Shown here in pieces: positions 40,483-48,935 of a stretch of DNA of 64,000 nucleotides. This DNA is from Nonomuraea cavernae. Lineage in GTDB: Bacteria > Actinomycetota > Actinomycetes > Streptosporangiales > Streptosporangiaceae. The stretch is from positions 63,102 through 127,101 of the forward strand of contig NZ_BMNH01000006.1 of the NCBI RefSeq assembly GCF_014646355.1, read 5' to 3'. The notes beneath the pieces are model-generated. The model was not told the DNA's origin. It was given only the letters and a program-made list of their open reading frames with translations, and made no database searches. Position 1 is the first letter of the stretch, and each line of letters opens with the position of its first letter. A program made the translations under genes and the position numbers.

Positions 40483-40854
40483 ATGAACCTCATCAACGGT
40501 GGCCTCAACCTTCTCTTCCTGCTGCTCTCCGTCGGCATCTTCGGCATGTCCGTCTACGCGCTGGTCCACGCGTTGCGCGTGCCGCAGGCCGCCTTCACCT
40601 CCGCGGGCAAGCTGAAGAAGAACATCTGGTTGATCATCCTCGGCCTGGCGACCCTGTTCTCCGGCGCCGGCGCGTGGTCGTTCCTGCTGGCGTTCTCGAT
40701 GGTCGGTGGCATGCAGTTCATCGGGCTCGGCGCCGTCAGCATCTTCTCCATCGCCGCGGTGATCGCCTCCGTCATCTACATCGTCGACGTGAAGCCCGCC
40801 GTCAAGGGCATGGGCCGCGGCGGCAGCAGCAGCGGCCCCTACGGGCCCTGGTGA
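40483..40854 (+). CDS. DUF2516 family membrane protein
   Basis: 123 aa. Three hydrophobic helices: NLLFLLLSVGIFGMSVYALVH, WLIILGLATLFSGAGAW and LGAVSIFSIAAVIASVIYIVDV, followed by VKPAVKGMGRGG and a Gly/Ser tail. It matches the Rv0476-type protein found after hbhA in mycobacteria. The function is unknown. A terminator upstream means it has its own promoter. Confidence 0.9.
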   Translation: MNLINGGLNLLFLLLSVGIFGMSVYALVHALRVPQAAFTSAGKLKKNIWLIILGLATLFSGAGAWSFLLAFSMVGGMQFIGLGAVSIFSIAAVIASVIYIVDVKPAVKGMGRGGSSSGPYGPW

Positions 40855-40884
40855 CCACCGCGTAGCCACGCCTGTCGCAGCCGG

Positions 40885-41610
40885 CTAGGCGCTCAGCTCC
40901 CCTGCCAGCCATCGGGCCAGGAGCAGATGGCCCGACCGCGTCGGGTGCACGCCGTCCGGCAGCAGCACCTTCTCGTGGGCGCCGGTGATCCAGCGCCGCT
41001 CCAGCGGGTCGAGGAAGCCGATCCCCGCCTCCCGCGCGGCCTCGGCCACGGCGTCACGGATCCGATAGGCCTTGCGCGGGGGCGTGTCCAGCCAGATCGG
41101 GCCCATCAGCACGATCCTCGTGTGCGGCCAGCGGGCCCCGGCGGTGGCGGCCAGCCTCGCGGCCGCGCGGCGCACGTCCGGCGTGGCCCAGCGGAGGTCG
41201 TTGTGACCTCCCGAGATGACCAGCACGTCCGGTGCGGGCCGCCAGGCCAGCTCCGCCTCGAACGACTCCTGGAAGGTACGGCCGGCGCGCCCCCTGCTGA
41301 GATAGCCGGTGCCGCCCGCGCCCGCGATGACCGGCTGCCAGCCGAGCAGACGGGCGGCCTCACAGGCGTAGGCCCGCCAACTGGGCACCGGGCCGGAGCC
41401 CACGGTGAAGCTGTCACCGATCACCATCATCACCGGCGCCGGCCACGGCCCGGCCTGTCCCGCCCCGGACCCGTTGGCATCGGATGTGTTCGCCGGTGCG
41501 GCCGAGGTGGGCGGATTCTCGGGATCGGCGGAACATCCCGATATAGCCGCACAAATCGCCAAGATGACCGCGGCCGGTGCGATCAGGGGGTGCCGCACCA
41601 AGCCGGGCAT
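40885..41610 (-). CDS. SGNH/GDSL-hydrolase lipoprotein
   Basis: 241 aa from ATG 41610 (GAGG 5 nt upstream). Lipoprotein signal with lipobox AISGC. SGNH blocks are all present: block I VIGDSFTVGSG (catalytic Ser), block II Gly in AGAGGTGYLS, block III SGGHNDLRW (Asn), block V LLPDGVHPTRSGH (Asp-x-x-His). It should be a secreted, membrane-anchored esterase or acylhydrolase; the substrate is unknown. It is divergent from the AlaX gene, 30 bp between the starts. Confidence 0.92.
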   Translation of the reverse strand: MPGLVRHPLIAPAAVILAICAAISGCSADPENPPTSAAPANTSDANGSGAGQAGPWPAPVMMVIGDSFTVGSGPVPSWRAYACEAARLLGWQPVIAGAGGTGYLSRGRAGRTFQESFEAELAWRPAPDVLVISGGHNDLRWATPDVRRAAARLAATAGARWPHTRIVLMGPIWLDTPPRKAYRIRDAVAEAAREAGIGFLDPLERRWITGAHEKVLLPDGVHPTRSGHLLLARWLAGELSA

Positions 41611-41627
41611 GGCCACCTCGATGGTTC

Positions 41628-41633
41628 TAGGCT
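41628..41633 (+). promoter_or_regulatory. -10 box of a leaderless alanyl-tRNA editing gene
   Basis: TAGGCT ends 7 nt before ATG 41641, and there is no Shine-Dalgarno sequence. It lies in the 30-bp divergent gap with the lipoprotein gene. Confidence 0.6.
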
Positions 41634-41640
41634 GCACTAC

Positions 41641-42375
41641 ATGACCATCGACCTCCACGGGCGCACGCGACGGCTCGAACTGTCCGATCAGAACCTTCGC
41701 GACTTCGAGGCCGTCGTCCTCGACTCGGCACCCGACGGGATCGTCTTGACCAGGTCGGCATTTTACCCAGGTGGGGGCGGCCAGCCCGCTGATCACGGAG
41801 TTCTGCTCTGGCAGGGCGTGGAGACCCGGATCGTCGGCGTACGCAAAGGCGACGATCTCCACCTGATCCCGGCTGAGGGCGACCCGCTCCCCCCGGTGGG
41901 CACGACCGTCAGGGCGGCGGTGGCCGACGAGCGGCGTTCGGCCCTCATGCGCACCCATTCGGGCCTGCACGTGCTGTGCGGCGTGGTGTTCCGCGACTAC
42001 GGCTCGCTGGTGACCGGCGGCAACATGGACGTCCTCACCGCCCGCATGGACTTCAACCTGCCGGAGGTGCCGCCAGGGTTCAAGGAGGCGGTGGAGGACG
42101 CCTGCAACGCCGAGATCCTCGCCGACCGCCGCATCGACGTGCGTGTCCTGCCCCGCGAGGAGGCCTTCGCCATCCCCGACATCATCCGCACCGCGACCAA
42201 CCTGGTGCCGGAGGACGTGCCCGAGGTCCGCGTCATCGACATCGTGGGCCTCGACACCCAGGCCGACGGCGGCACCCACGTGGCCTCGACCAAGCAGATC
42301 GGCCACATCAAGGTGGCCAAGATCGAGAGCAAGGGCCGGGGCTTCCGCCGCCTCCGCATCGCCATCTCCAGCTGA
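41641..42375 (+). CDS. Alanyl-tRNA editing protein (AlaX family)
   Basis: 244 aa. It has the AlaRS editing-domain fold: FYPGGGGQPADHG, the zinc motif HSGLH (His106, His110) and GGTHVAST (His213). The residue that is Cys in CxxxH of most AlaX/AlaRS domains is Asp209 here (DGGTH). The family hydrolyses Ser-tRNA(Ala) or Gly-tRNA(Ala), protecting translation fidelity. The length fits AlaX-M-like proteins, without the C-terminal dimerisation domain. Confidence 0.9.
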   Translation: MTIDLHGRTRRLELSDQNLRDFEAVVLDSAPDGIVLTRSAFYPGGGGQPADHGVLLWQGVETRIVGVRKGDDLHLIPAEGDPLPPVGTTVRAAVADERRSALMRTHSGLHVLCGVVFRDYGSLVTGGNMDVLTARMDFNLPEVPPGFKEAVEDACNAEILADRRIDVRVLPREEAFAIPDIIRTATNLVPEDVPEVRVIDIVGLDTQADGGTHVASTKQIGHIKVAKIESKGRGFRRLRIAISS

Positions 42376-42534
42376 CCTCCCGCGCCTCGGGGCCACCTCC
42401 CCGGCTTCGGCGCGCCACGGCCAAGAGTCGCCGGGTCGCGGCCACATGGGCGGGGACGCGGTCGCCGAGGCCCGGCCCACCGCCAGGCCGCTGCGACAGG
42501 GCCGTGGCTGCAGGCCGTGGCTACAGAACTGCGG

Positions 42535-43200
42535 CTACAGGGCCGTGGCCGAGTGGGCGCCCTGGGCGCGCAGCCAGGCCGACAGGTCGGTGAAGCCGTG
42601 ACGTTGGGCGGCGTCCAGGGGCGTGAGCCGCTCCCAGGGCGGCACCCAGTCGAGGGTGGCGCCCTGGGTCAGCAACCGCTCGGCGATCTCGCGCCGCCCG
42701 CCGTGGCAGGCGTACCAGAAGCAGAGGTCGAGCTCTTCCTGATCGGTGACCGTGACCTGGTCGGCGAGGCCGAGGGCCGCCGCGTGCCGGGGCTCGACGC
42801 GGGCGCCGCGTTCGACGAGGCGGCGGGCCGCCGCCCACTGGCCGAACGCCACCGCGTCGGCGAGCGGCGTGCCACCGCCGATGATCGCGCCCGGCGCGTC
42901 GACGTCCGCTCCAGCGTCGAGCAGCGCGTCGACGGCGGCCACGTCGTCGTTGCTGGCCGCCCAGTGCAGGGGCGTCTCCGCGTGATCGCCCGCGAACGGC
43001 GCGTCGACGTCGGCGCCCGCCGCCACCAGCGCGGCGATCGTCGCCGTGGCGTGCGGCAGGTGACCGGGCCAGTCGGTGGCCGTGTGGAGGAGTGTGCGCT
43101 GACCGTCGGGCCGGGCGCGCGCCAGCGAGGGATCCTCCGCCAGCAGGCGCCGGAACGTGGGCATGTCGCCCGATCTGATCGCTTCGATGGCCTCGTTCAT
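42535..43200 (-). CDS. Ankyrin repeat protein 1
   Basis: 221 aa from ATG 43200 (AGGAGA 4-9 nt upstream). About five ankyrin units, the clearest HTATDWPGHLPHATATIAALVAAGADVDAP, TPLHWAASNDDVAAVDALLDAGADVDAP, TPLADAVAFGQWAAARRLVERGARVEP and LTPLDAAQRHGFTDLSAWLRAQGA. It is a protein-interaction scaffold, probably cytoplasmic, with no signal peptide. The function is unknown. A second ankyrin protein is encoded at 45063-45662. Confidence 0.9.
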   Translation of the reverse strand: MNEAIEAIRSGDMPTFRRLLAEDPSLARARPDGQRTLLHTATDWPGHLPHATATIAALVAAGADVDAPFAGDHAETPLHWAASNDDVAAVDALLDAGADVDAPGAIIGGGTPLADAVAFGQWAAARRLVERGARVEPRHAAALGLADQVTVTDQEELDLCFWYACHGGRREIAERLLTQGATLDWVPPWERLTPLDAAQRHGFTDLSAWLRAQGAHSATAL

Positions 43201-43383
43201 CGGGTCTCCTGGCGCGAGGGAAGCGCTGTCAGCTCCGTCCTTCCACGACCGACCGCGGCCCGTCAAGCAGCGCTGCTCGGGCCCGCGCCGGGGGGCGTCC
43301 TGACGAGCGTGTGCCGAGCGGCGGCATCACGCTCGGCTGATCACGAACCTGTCGCTCACTCACCCCAACAGGGGACGAACCGC

Positions 43384-43389
43384 TACGAT
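43384..43389 (+). promoter_or_regulatory. -10 box of the DUF2207 gene
   Basis: TACGAT ends 8 nt before ATG 43398; no SD is present. Leaderless transcript likely. Confidence 0.55.
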
Positions 43390-43397
43390 CTGCGGCC

Positions 43398-45008
43398 ATG
43401 ACGGGAATCAGGCTCACGCTGGCCGGACTGGTCGCGGCCGTTCTGGCACTGACCTCCATCGCGCCCGCCATGGCTGAGGCCGGCATCAGCGACGAGATCA
43501 CCCTGACCCTCGGCAAGGGTGGCACGCTGCACGTCGTCGAGAAGATCACCGGAGGCACGGGCGAGCTCAGGCGGACGTTCCTCACCCGAACCCGCTACGA
43601 CGACGACAACGACCGGCTCTACCAGATCTCCAACGTCAAGGGCGGCAAGCTGACCGGCGACGTGCTCACCGTGACGGCCCCGGCCACCGTCGAGTACGAC
43701 GTCAAGGGCGCCGTGACCGCCTCGGGCGACGTCGAGGAGCTGCGCTGGTTCGCGGTCAACGGCTGGGACACCCCGGTCGCCAAGGCCACCGTCAAGGTGA
43801 GCGGGCCGGGCCCGGTGCAGGCGCTGTCGTGCTTCGCCGGCGAGCTGACCTCCGCCATCGGCTGCACGTCGGCCTCCATGAACCACACCGGCACCGAGGC
43901 CGACTTCGAGCAGGAGAACCTCGCCGCCGGCCAGGCGCTCACCGTCGTCGTCGGCTACCCGAAGGGCGCGAGCGGCGGCGGGCCGATCCTGGAGAGGCGC
44001 TTCTCGCTGGCGAGCGCCTTCACGCTCGACACCGTCACCGGTGGCGCCCTGGCCGGCCTCCTGGTGCTGATGCTCGGCGGCCTGGGCCTGCTCTACTGGA
44101 CGCGCGGCCGCGACGCCCGGGTCGCCGACCACGAGAAGGGCGCGATCGACCCGGTGCAGAACGGGCACTTCTCCCCGCCCGACGGGGTCCGGCCGGGCCA
44201 GATCGGCACGCTGGTGGACGAACAGGCCGACGTGGTGGACGTGACGGCGACCATCGTGGACCTGGCGGTCCGCGGCTACCTGCGGATCGACGAGCAGCCA
44301 CGCCAAACCTACGACGCGCCCGACTGGATGCTGGTACGGCTGCCCAAAGCGCCGGCCGGCACGCTGCTGCCGTACGAGCAGGCCCTCTACGACGCCATCT
44401 TCGAGGGCCGTGACGCCGTGCTGCTGTCGCAGCTGTCGGGCTCCTTCGCCAGCCATCTGGGCGAGGTCCGCGACGCCCTCTACCGCGACGTGGTCACGCA
44501 GGGCTGGTTCGCCCGCCGCCCCGACACCGAGCGCACCCGGTGGACCCTGATCGGTGTGGTGCTCATCGGCGTGGGCGTGCTGGCCACGGTGGCGCTGGCC
44601 TGGTTCACCACGTACGGGCTGCTGGGGCTGGCCGTGATCATCGCGGGCGGCGCGCTGGCCGTCGGCGGGCAGTACATGCCGGCCAAGACCGCCAAGGGGT
44701 CGGCCGCGCTGGCCCACACGCTGGGGTTCCGCGAGTATCTGTTCTCCGGTGAGCTGGGCGAGGTGCCCGAGCAGCACCGGGTGGAGCTGTTCTCCCGCTA
44801 CCTGCCGTACGCCGTCATCTTCGACGGGGTGGAGCACTGGTCGCGCGTGGTGGCCTCGGTCACCGGCAACGGGCACCAGGCCGACAACCTCTACTGGTAC
44901 CACGGGCCGGCCGAGTGGGACCTGTCGAACTTCGCGGGGTCGATGCGTACGTTCACCACGACGACCTCGGGCGCGATCTCGGCCAGCCGCCAGTTCCGCA
45001 CCCTCTGA
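43398..45008 (+). CDS. DUF2207 membrane protein
   Basis: 536 aa. Signal peptide (LTLAGLVAAVLALTSIAPAMA), an extracellular beta-rich DUF2207 domain (ISDEITLTLGKGGTLHVVEKI...), a membrane helix near residue 215-235 (TGGALAGLLVLMLGGLGLLYW), a cytoplasmic region with a wHTH-like segment (VVDVTATIVDLAVRGYLRID), then two more helices (LIGVVLIGVGVLATVALAWF; LLGLAVIIAGGALAVGG) and a conserved cytoplasmic end (LGFREYLFSGELGEVPEQHRVELFSRYLPYAVIF). The role is unknown, but the family is widespread. Confidence 0.92.
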   Translation: MTGIRLTLAGLVAAVLALTSIAPAMAEAGISDEITLTLGKGGTLHVVEKITGGTGELRRTFLTRTRYDDDNDRLYQISNVKGGKLTGDVLTVTAPATVEYDVKGAVTASGDVEELRWFAVNGWDTPVAKATVKVSGPGPVQALSCFAGELTSAIGCTSASMNHTGTEADFEQENLAAGQALTVVVGYPKGASGGGPILERRFSLASAFTLDTVTGGALAGLLVLMLGGLGLLYWTRGRDARVADHEKGAIDPVQNGHFSPPDGVRPGQIGTLVDEQADVVDVTATIVDLAVRGYLRIDEQPRQTYDAPDWMLVRLPKAPAGTLLPYEQALYDAIFEGRDAVLLSQLSGSFASHLGEVRDALYRDVVTQGWFARRPDTERTRWTLIGVVLIGVGVLATVALAWFTTYGLLGLAVIIAGGALAVGGQYMPAKTAKGSAALAHTLGFREYLFSGELGEVPEQHRVELFSRYLPYAVIFDGVEHWSRVVASVTGNGHQADNLYWYHGPAEWDLSNFAGSMRTFTTTTSGAISASRQFRTL

Positions 45009-45062
45009 CGTGTCACGAGCGTCCTGCGGGTAGCCGTACGGTCCGGCGTGAAAGGATCAGGC

Positions 45063-45662
45063 GTGCTCAAGGAACAGCTGCTCACAGCCGCCGTGACCGG
45101 CGACGCCGCCGCTGTGCGCGAGGCCGTGATCGAAGGCGCCGACGTCGACGCCCGCGACAGCCGGGGCCGCACCGCACTGCTCCTGGCCGTGGCGGCCGAC
45201 CACGTGGAGGTCGCGCAGATCCTGGTCTCGGCCGGGGCCGACCCCGACGCGCCGGACGCCCAGCACGACACCCCGTGGCTGGTGACCGGGGTGACCGGCA
45301 GCGTGGCGATGATGCGCGCGCTGCTGCCCGCCGGGCCCGACCTGACCGTCCGCAACCGCTACGGCGGGGTCTCGCTGCTCCCCGCCTGCGAGCGGGGCCA
45401 CGTCGAGTACGTGCGCGAGGTGCTCAAGACGGGCATCGACGTCGACCACGTCAACGACCTGGGCTGGACCGGCCTGCTGGAGGCGATCATCCTGGGCGAC
45501 GGGTCCGAGCGCTACCAGGAGATCGTCCGGCTGCTGCTGGCCGCCGGCGCCGCCCCCGACCTGGCCGACAACGTCGGCGTCACGCCGCTGGAGCACGCGG
45601 TCGCGAAGGGCCAGCACGAGATCGCCGACCTCCTGCGAGCCGCCGGCGCCGGACGCGCCTGA
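45063..45662 (+). CDS. Ankyrin repeat protein 2
   Basis: 199 aa from GTG 45063, chosen because AAAGGA (45051-45056) is 6 nt upstream; the GTG at 45048 overlaps the SD region. Five to six ankyrin units: LLTAAVTGDAAAVREAVIEGADVDARDSRGRTALLLAVAADH..., DTPWLVTGVTGSVAMM..., SLLPACERGHVEYVREVLKTGIDVDHVNDLGWTGLLEAI..., TPLEHAVAKGQHEIADLLRAAGA. It is a small interaction protein; its partner is unknown. Confidence 0.92.
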   Translation: MLKEQLLTAAVTGDAAAVREAVIEGADVDARDSRGRTALLLAVAADHVEVAQILVSAGADPDAPDAQHDTPWLVTGVTGSVAMMRALLPAGPDLTVRNRYGGVSLLPACERGHVEYVREVLKTGIDVDHVNDLGWTGLLEAIILGDGSERYQEIVRLLLAAGAAPDLADNVGVTPLEHAVAKGQHEIADLLRAAGAGRA

Positions 45663-45695
45663 AGGCACCCGGGTCGCATCCCGGGTCGGTGCGCG

Positions 45696-45795
45696 ACGCG
45701 CCCGAGACGCCGGCCCGTGACACGTCCGAGAGGCCGGTGCGCGACCACGCCCGAGGGGCCGGTGCGGGACCACGCCCGAGGGGCCGGTGCGCGAC
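45696..45795. repeat. Four 25-bp tandem repeats in a convergent intergenic gap
   Basis: Units CACGCCCGAGGGGCCGGTGC + SSGAC at 45721-45745, 45746-45770 and 45771-45795 (the last two differ at one base), with a more diverged unit at 45696-45720. They lie between the convergent ankyrin and asparaginase genes and have no coding role. No spacer structure, so not CRISPR. Confidence 0.85.
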
Positions 45796-45822
45796 GCGCA
45801 CCAGGGCAGCCCTCAGGAGCTC

Positions 45823-46725
45823 TCAGGAGGCGGTGACGCGCAGCTCGCCCACCGGGCGGCCACCGCCCATGACCGGCGTGGCGGGCAGGTCGACGTCGAC
45901 TCCCAGAGCCCGCAGAGCGGCCACGGTCAGCGGGGTGCGGGCCCGGCTCGATCCGTCCTCGACCTTGACCACCCCCACCCGCCCGTCGGCGAGCGCGAAC
46001 GCCTCGAACGCCTCGGCGCCCGCCTTCAGCATCAGCCCCGGGACGGCCCGCATCAGCGTGGCCTCCATCCGGCCGGTGCCGGACGTCCACTCCGGGTGGG
46101 CCGTCATGGCGTGATAGATCCGTCGTTCGAACGAGTCATCGGCGGCGAGCGGAAACGTGCGGAACGCCCGGGCCACGCCCACCATCGAGACGAAGAAGAG
46201 CGGCGCGCCGCACCCGTCGACTCCCGAGGCCGCGACCCGTTCGCCGGTCAGCTCCTCCACCGTGGCGCGGATCGCGCGCTGCAGGGGATGCGCCGGATCG
46301 AGATAGCCGGTGACCGGCCAGTCGTTGACCACGCAGGTGGCGAGCATGGCCGCGTGCTTGCCCGAGCAGTTCATGCGGACCCGGCTCCGCTCGGTCACCG
46401 CCCGGTCCTCCGGGTAGTCCTCAGGGCATCGCAGCGCCGACTCGTCCAGCCCCGCCCCCGCCAGGATCTTCCGCGCGCCGTTGACGTGGTACGGCTCACC
46501 GGCGTGCGAGCCGCAGGCCAGCGCGAGCAGCTCACCGTCGAGCCGGAGCCCGGCGCGCAGCATGCCGAGAGCCTGCAACGGCTTCATCGACGACCGCGGC
46601 GACGCCGGAACGTGCACCGCCCCGTGCGTCTCACCCGGCCGCCCGTCGGCGTCGAAGGTCAGCATCCGGGCCTGGTGCCTGGACTCCACGAACCCGGACC
46701 GGACGACCTCCACCACCAGCGACAT
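45823..46725 (-). CDS. L-asparaginase (rhizobial/thermolabile type II family)
   Basis: 300 aa. It belongs to the Rhizobium etli-type asparaginase family: [12 protein letters not shown] (Ser-Lys pair), [25 protein letters not shown] and TGRMEATLM. It hydrolyses asparagine to aspartate and ammonia; there is no signal peptide, so it is cytosolic. The family is unrelated to classical EcAII enzymes. Divergent from dtd. Confidence 0.92.
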   Translation of the reverse strand: MSLVVEVVRSGFVESRHQARMLTFDADGRPGETHGAVHVPASPRSSMKPLQALGMLRAGLRLDGELLALACGSHAGEPYHVNGARKILAGAGLDESALRCPEDYPEDRAVTERSRVRMNCSGKHAAMLATCVVNDWPVTGYLDPAHPLQRAIRATVEELTGERVAASGVDGCGAPLFFVSMVGVARAFRTFPLAADDSFERRIYHAMTAHPEWTSGTGRMEATLMRAVPGLMLKAGAEAFEAFALADGRVGVVKVEDGSSRARTPLTVAALRALGVDVDLPATPVMGGGRPVGELRVTAS

Positions 46726-46785
46726 ATCGCCTCCCCTTTCGGGGCGAGTCTACGGAGCGTTCCAGCTGGGCCAGAATGGGATCCC

Positions 46786-47211
46786 ATGCGAGCAGTCGTA
46801 CAACGAGTGAGCTCCGCGTCCGTGGTCGTCGACGGGCGCACCGTCGGCGCGATCGACGAGCCCGGCCTGCTCGTCCTGGTCGGCGTGACCCACACCGACA
46901 CCCCGGCCGAGGCGGCGAGGCTGGCCGCCAAGCTCTGGACCCTCCGCGTCCTTCAGGGCGAGAAGTCCTGCTCCGACATCGCGGCGCCGCTCCTGGTGAT
47001 CAGTCAGTTCACCCTGTACGGCGACGCTCGCAAGGGCCGCCGGCCCACCTGGCAGGCGGCCGCCCCAGGGCCGGTCGCCGAGCCTCTGGTCGAGGCCGTG
47101 GTCGAGGAGCTCCGGGCCCTGGGCGCCCGGGTGGAGACCGGCGTCTTCGGCGCCGACATGAAGGTCTCCCTGGTCAACGACGGCCCGATCACGCTCGTCG
47201 TGGACGTCTGA
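46786..47211 (+). CDS. dtd: D-aminoacyl-tRNA deacylase
   Basis: 141 aa. DTD fold with [21 protein letters not shown] at the start, the [15 protein letters not shown] active-site motif and the cross-subunit motif NDGPITL. It cleaves D-amino acids from tRNA and acts as a chirality checkpoint. The length is typical. It is convergent with ygfZ (4 bp between the ends). Confidence 0.95.
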   Translation: MRAVVQRVSSASVVVDGRTVGAIDEPGLLVLVGVTHTDTPAEAARLAAKLWTLRVLQGEKSCSDIAAPLLVISQFTLYGDARKGRRPTWQAAAPGPVAEPLVEAVVEELRALGARVETGVFGADMKVSLVNDGPITLVVDV

Positions 47212-47215
47212 GGCG

Positions 47216-48154
47216 TCAGCGGAGCCGGCGCCGCAGGCTCGGGTCGATCGTGACGTTGCGCCCGGCGTCGGGCGGGACGATCACTTCCTGGGAGGCGGCG
47301 ACACCGCCCGCGAGGAGCGGGGCGTCGACCGGCACCGTGCGCTTGACCATCGCCAGCGCGATCGGGCCCAGCTCGTGGTGGCGGGCGGCGGAGCCGACCA
47401 CGCCGACCTCCTGGCTCTCGAAGATCACCGGCGCGCCGTGCGGCGGCAGCGTATCGACGCTGCCGTCGAGATGCAGGAAGACCAAGCGGCGGGGCGGGTG
47501 GCCGAGGTTGTGCACCCGGGCGACCGTCTCCTGGCCGCGGTAGCAGCCCTTGGTGAGGTGGACGGCGGTGCCGATCAGGCCGATCTCGTGCGGGATCGTC
47601 TTGTGGTCGGTGTCGAAGCCGACCCGCGGCCGGTGCTCCTCGATGCGCAGCGCTTCGTACGCCCACAGGCCCGCCAGCGGCTTGCCCAGGTGGTCGGCCA
47701 GCTCGGCGCGCGGCACCAGGAAGTCCTCGGTGGCCGAGGAGAGCACCGCGAGGTCGTCGGCCCGCGACACCTCCACGCGCAGCATGAACCGCATCCGGTC
47801 GAGGTAGTCGATCAGGCTCTGGGCGGTGCCCGGCTCGACGTGGGCCAGCACGCTCTCACCGTCGTCGACCAGCGTCAGGTGGTGCCGGATGCGGCCCTGC
47901 AGGTCGAGGTCGAGCGTCTGGGTCCACTCACCGGGGGTGAGCGTGTCGAGCTTCTGCGAGGTCAGGTCGTTGAGCCACTTGAGCCGGTCGGCTCCCGAGA
48001 CCCGGATCACCTCGCGGTTGCTGCGGTCGACGACCGCCTCGCCCTTGACCAGCGCGCGTTGTTCGGCGTAGAGGTCGCCATAGTGCGCGGCTACGTCGGA
48101 GTCCGGCGCGTCGGCGGGGACGGCGCCGGGGAGATCGAGCAGAGGGCTACGCAT
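47216..48154 (-). CDS. ygfZ: YgfZ/GcvT folate-binding Fe-S assembly protein
   Basis: 312 aa. GcvT-like fold with the YgfZ signature KGCYRGQETVARVHNLG, which contains the conserved Cys. It helps synthesis or repair of certain Fe-S clusters in a tetrahydrofolate-dependent way. Upstream, 9 bp away on the other side of its start, lies the end of the Fur-family regulator on the same strand, so the two could be co-transcribed. Confidence 0.94.
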   Translation of the reverse strand: MRSPLLDLPGAVPADAPDSDVAAHYGDLYAEQRALVKGEAVVDRSNREVIRVSGADRLKWLNDLTSQKLDTLTPGEWTQTLDLDLQGRIRHHLTLVDDGESVLAHVEPGTAQSLIDYLDRMRFMLRVEVSRADDLAVLSSATEDFLVPRAELADHLGKPLAGLWAYEALRIEEHRPRVGFDTDHKTIPHEIGLIGTAVHLTKGCYRGQETVARVHNLGHPPRRLVFLHLDGSVDTLPPHGAPVIFESQEVGVVGSAARHHELGPIALAMVKRTVPVDAPLLAGGVAASQEVIVPPDAGRNVTIDPSLRRRLR

Positions 48155-48163
48155 GCCCTCAGG

Positions 48164-48577
48164 CTATCTGCAGTCGCGGCAACGGCCGAAGACGGTCAGA
48201 TGGTGGACGTCGGCCAGGAAGCCCAGCTCGTCGTCGAGCCCCTTGATCAGCCCCTCGGCCAGCTGGGGCCGCACCTCGCTCACCACGCCGCAGCCGCGGC
48301 ACACCAGATGGACGTGGTCGGCCACGGCCGCCAGGTGATAGGTGGGAGCGCCGTGACCGAGATGGGTGTGGGTCACCATGCCGAGCTCTTCGAGCAGCTC
48401 GAGGGTGCGGTAGACGGTCGAGATGTTGACCCCGCGCGCCGTCTCGCGCACCTTGACGCAGATCTCCTCCGGCGTGGCGTGCTCCAGCTCCTTGACCGCC
48501 TCAAGCACGAGCTGCCGCTGGGGAGTCACCCGGTAGCCCTTGGCGCGGAGTTGCTCGTGCCACTGCGTCTCCGTCAT
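48164..48577 (-). CDS. Fur-family metal-responsive regulator
   Basis: 137 aa from ATG 48577; the longer frame to 48802 is antisense to the short-ORF/RNA unit and not conserved-looking. Winged helix RAKGYRVTPQRQLVLEAVKEL...ISTVYRTLELLEELGMV, then the metal domain HVHLVCRGCGVVSEV with a second CxxC at the C-terminus (GRCRDCR), which forms the structural zinc site. Whether it is Fur, Zur or Nur cannot be fixed from sequence alone. Confidence 0.92.
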   Translation of the reverse strand: MTETQWHEQLRAKGYRVTPQRQLVLEAVKELEHATPEEICVKVRETARGVNISTVYRTLELLEELGMVTHTHLGHGAPTYHLAAVADHVHLVCRGCGVVSEVRPQLAEGLIKGLDDELGFLADVHHLTVFGRCRDCR

Positions 48578-48608
48578 GCACCCGAGTCTACGGCCGGGCG
48601 TTAATCGC

Positions 48609-48638
48609 TTGCCCTGTTCGCGACAGAACGCATAGCTT
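48609..48638 (+). promoter_or_regulatory. Promoter of the short-ORF/RNA unit
   Basis: TTGCCC (48609-48614), 18-nt spacer, TAGCTT (48633-48638). It would start a rightward transcript near 48645, 26 nt before the 13-codon ORF and divergent from the fur-family gene. Confidence 0.55.
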
Positions 48639-48644
48639 CGTGAG

Positions 48645-48850
48645 TACGCGGAAAGGAGGTGGTCCAAACAATGGTGATTCATAGTTGGGCTAGCGAGGTG
48701 GTTGTCCGCTGACGACGCGGACTCCAGTCTCGGCCGTTCGGCGAATTCGAGGCAACCACCGGGGCCCCTGGCAGCCGGAGGGCGGGAACCCTTCCCGACC
48801 ATGGTCCATCCGGCCCGTCTGCACGACAGACGGAAGCTCGCCCGGGGCCC
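48645..48850 (+). ncRNA. Candidate structured RNA carrying a 13-codon ORF
   Basis: An isolated plus-strand unit between two minus-strand genes. Several stems can form: GTCCGC/GCGGAC (48704-48709 with 48717-48722), GGTGGTTG/CAACCACC (48697-48704 with 48753-48760, overlapping the first by one base, so partly alternative), CGGGAA/TTCCCG (48783-48788 with 48792-48797) and CCGTCTG/CAGACGG (48815-48821 with 48827-48833). It could be a small regulatory RNA, a dual-function RNA or an attenuator; no downstream gene on this strand is available to be regulated in cis. Not recognised as a named RNA family. Confidence 0.45.
48671..48712 (+). CDS. Thirteen-residue short ORF with a very strong ribosome site
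   Basis: ATG GTG ... TGA codes for MVIHSWASEVVVR. AAAGGAGG (48652-48659) lies 11 nt upstream, one of the strongest Shine-Dalgarno matches in the window. Codons ATT, CAT, AGT and GCT are unusual in this GC3-rich genome, which suggests that the RNA sequence itself is constrained. The last codons form part of two alternative stems. Function unknown. Confidence 0.5.
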   Translation: MVIHSWASEVVVR

Positions 48851-48935
48851 TTCTCACTTTCCCAGAGCCTTCAGCGCCCCCTCAGCGCCCGCCACACAGT
48901 CAGCGCTCGCCACACGCTCAGCGCTCACTTCGCGC

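Noticed and set aside
48578..48802. N-terminal extension of the Fur-family gene
   Set aside because: The extra 75 codons lie antisense to the short-ORF unit, and the family starts at ATG 48577.
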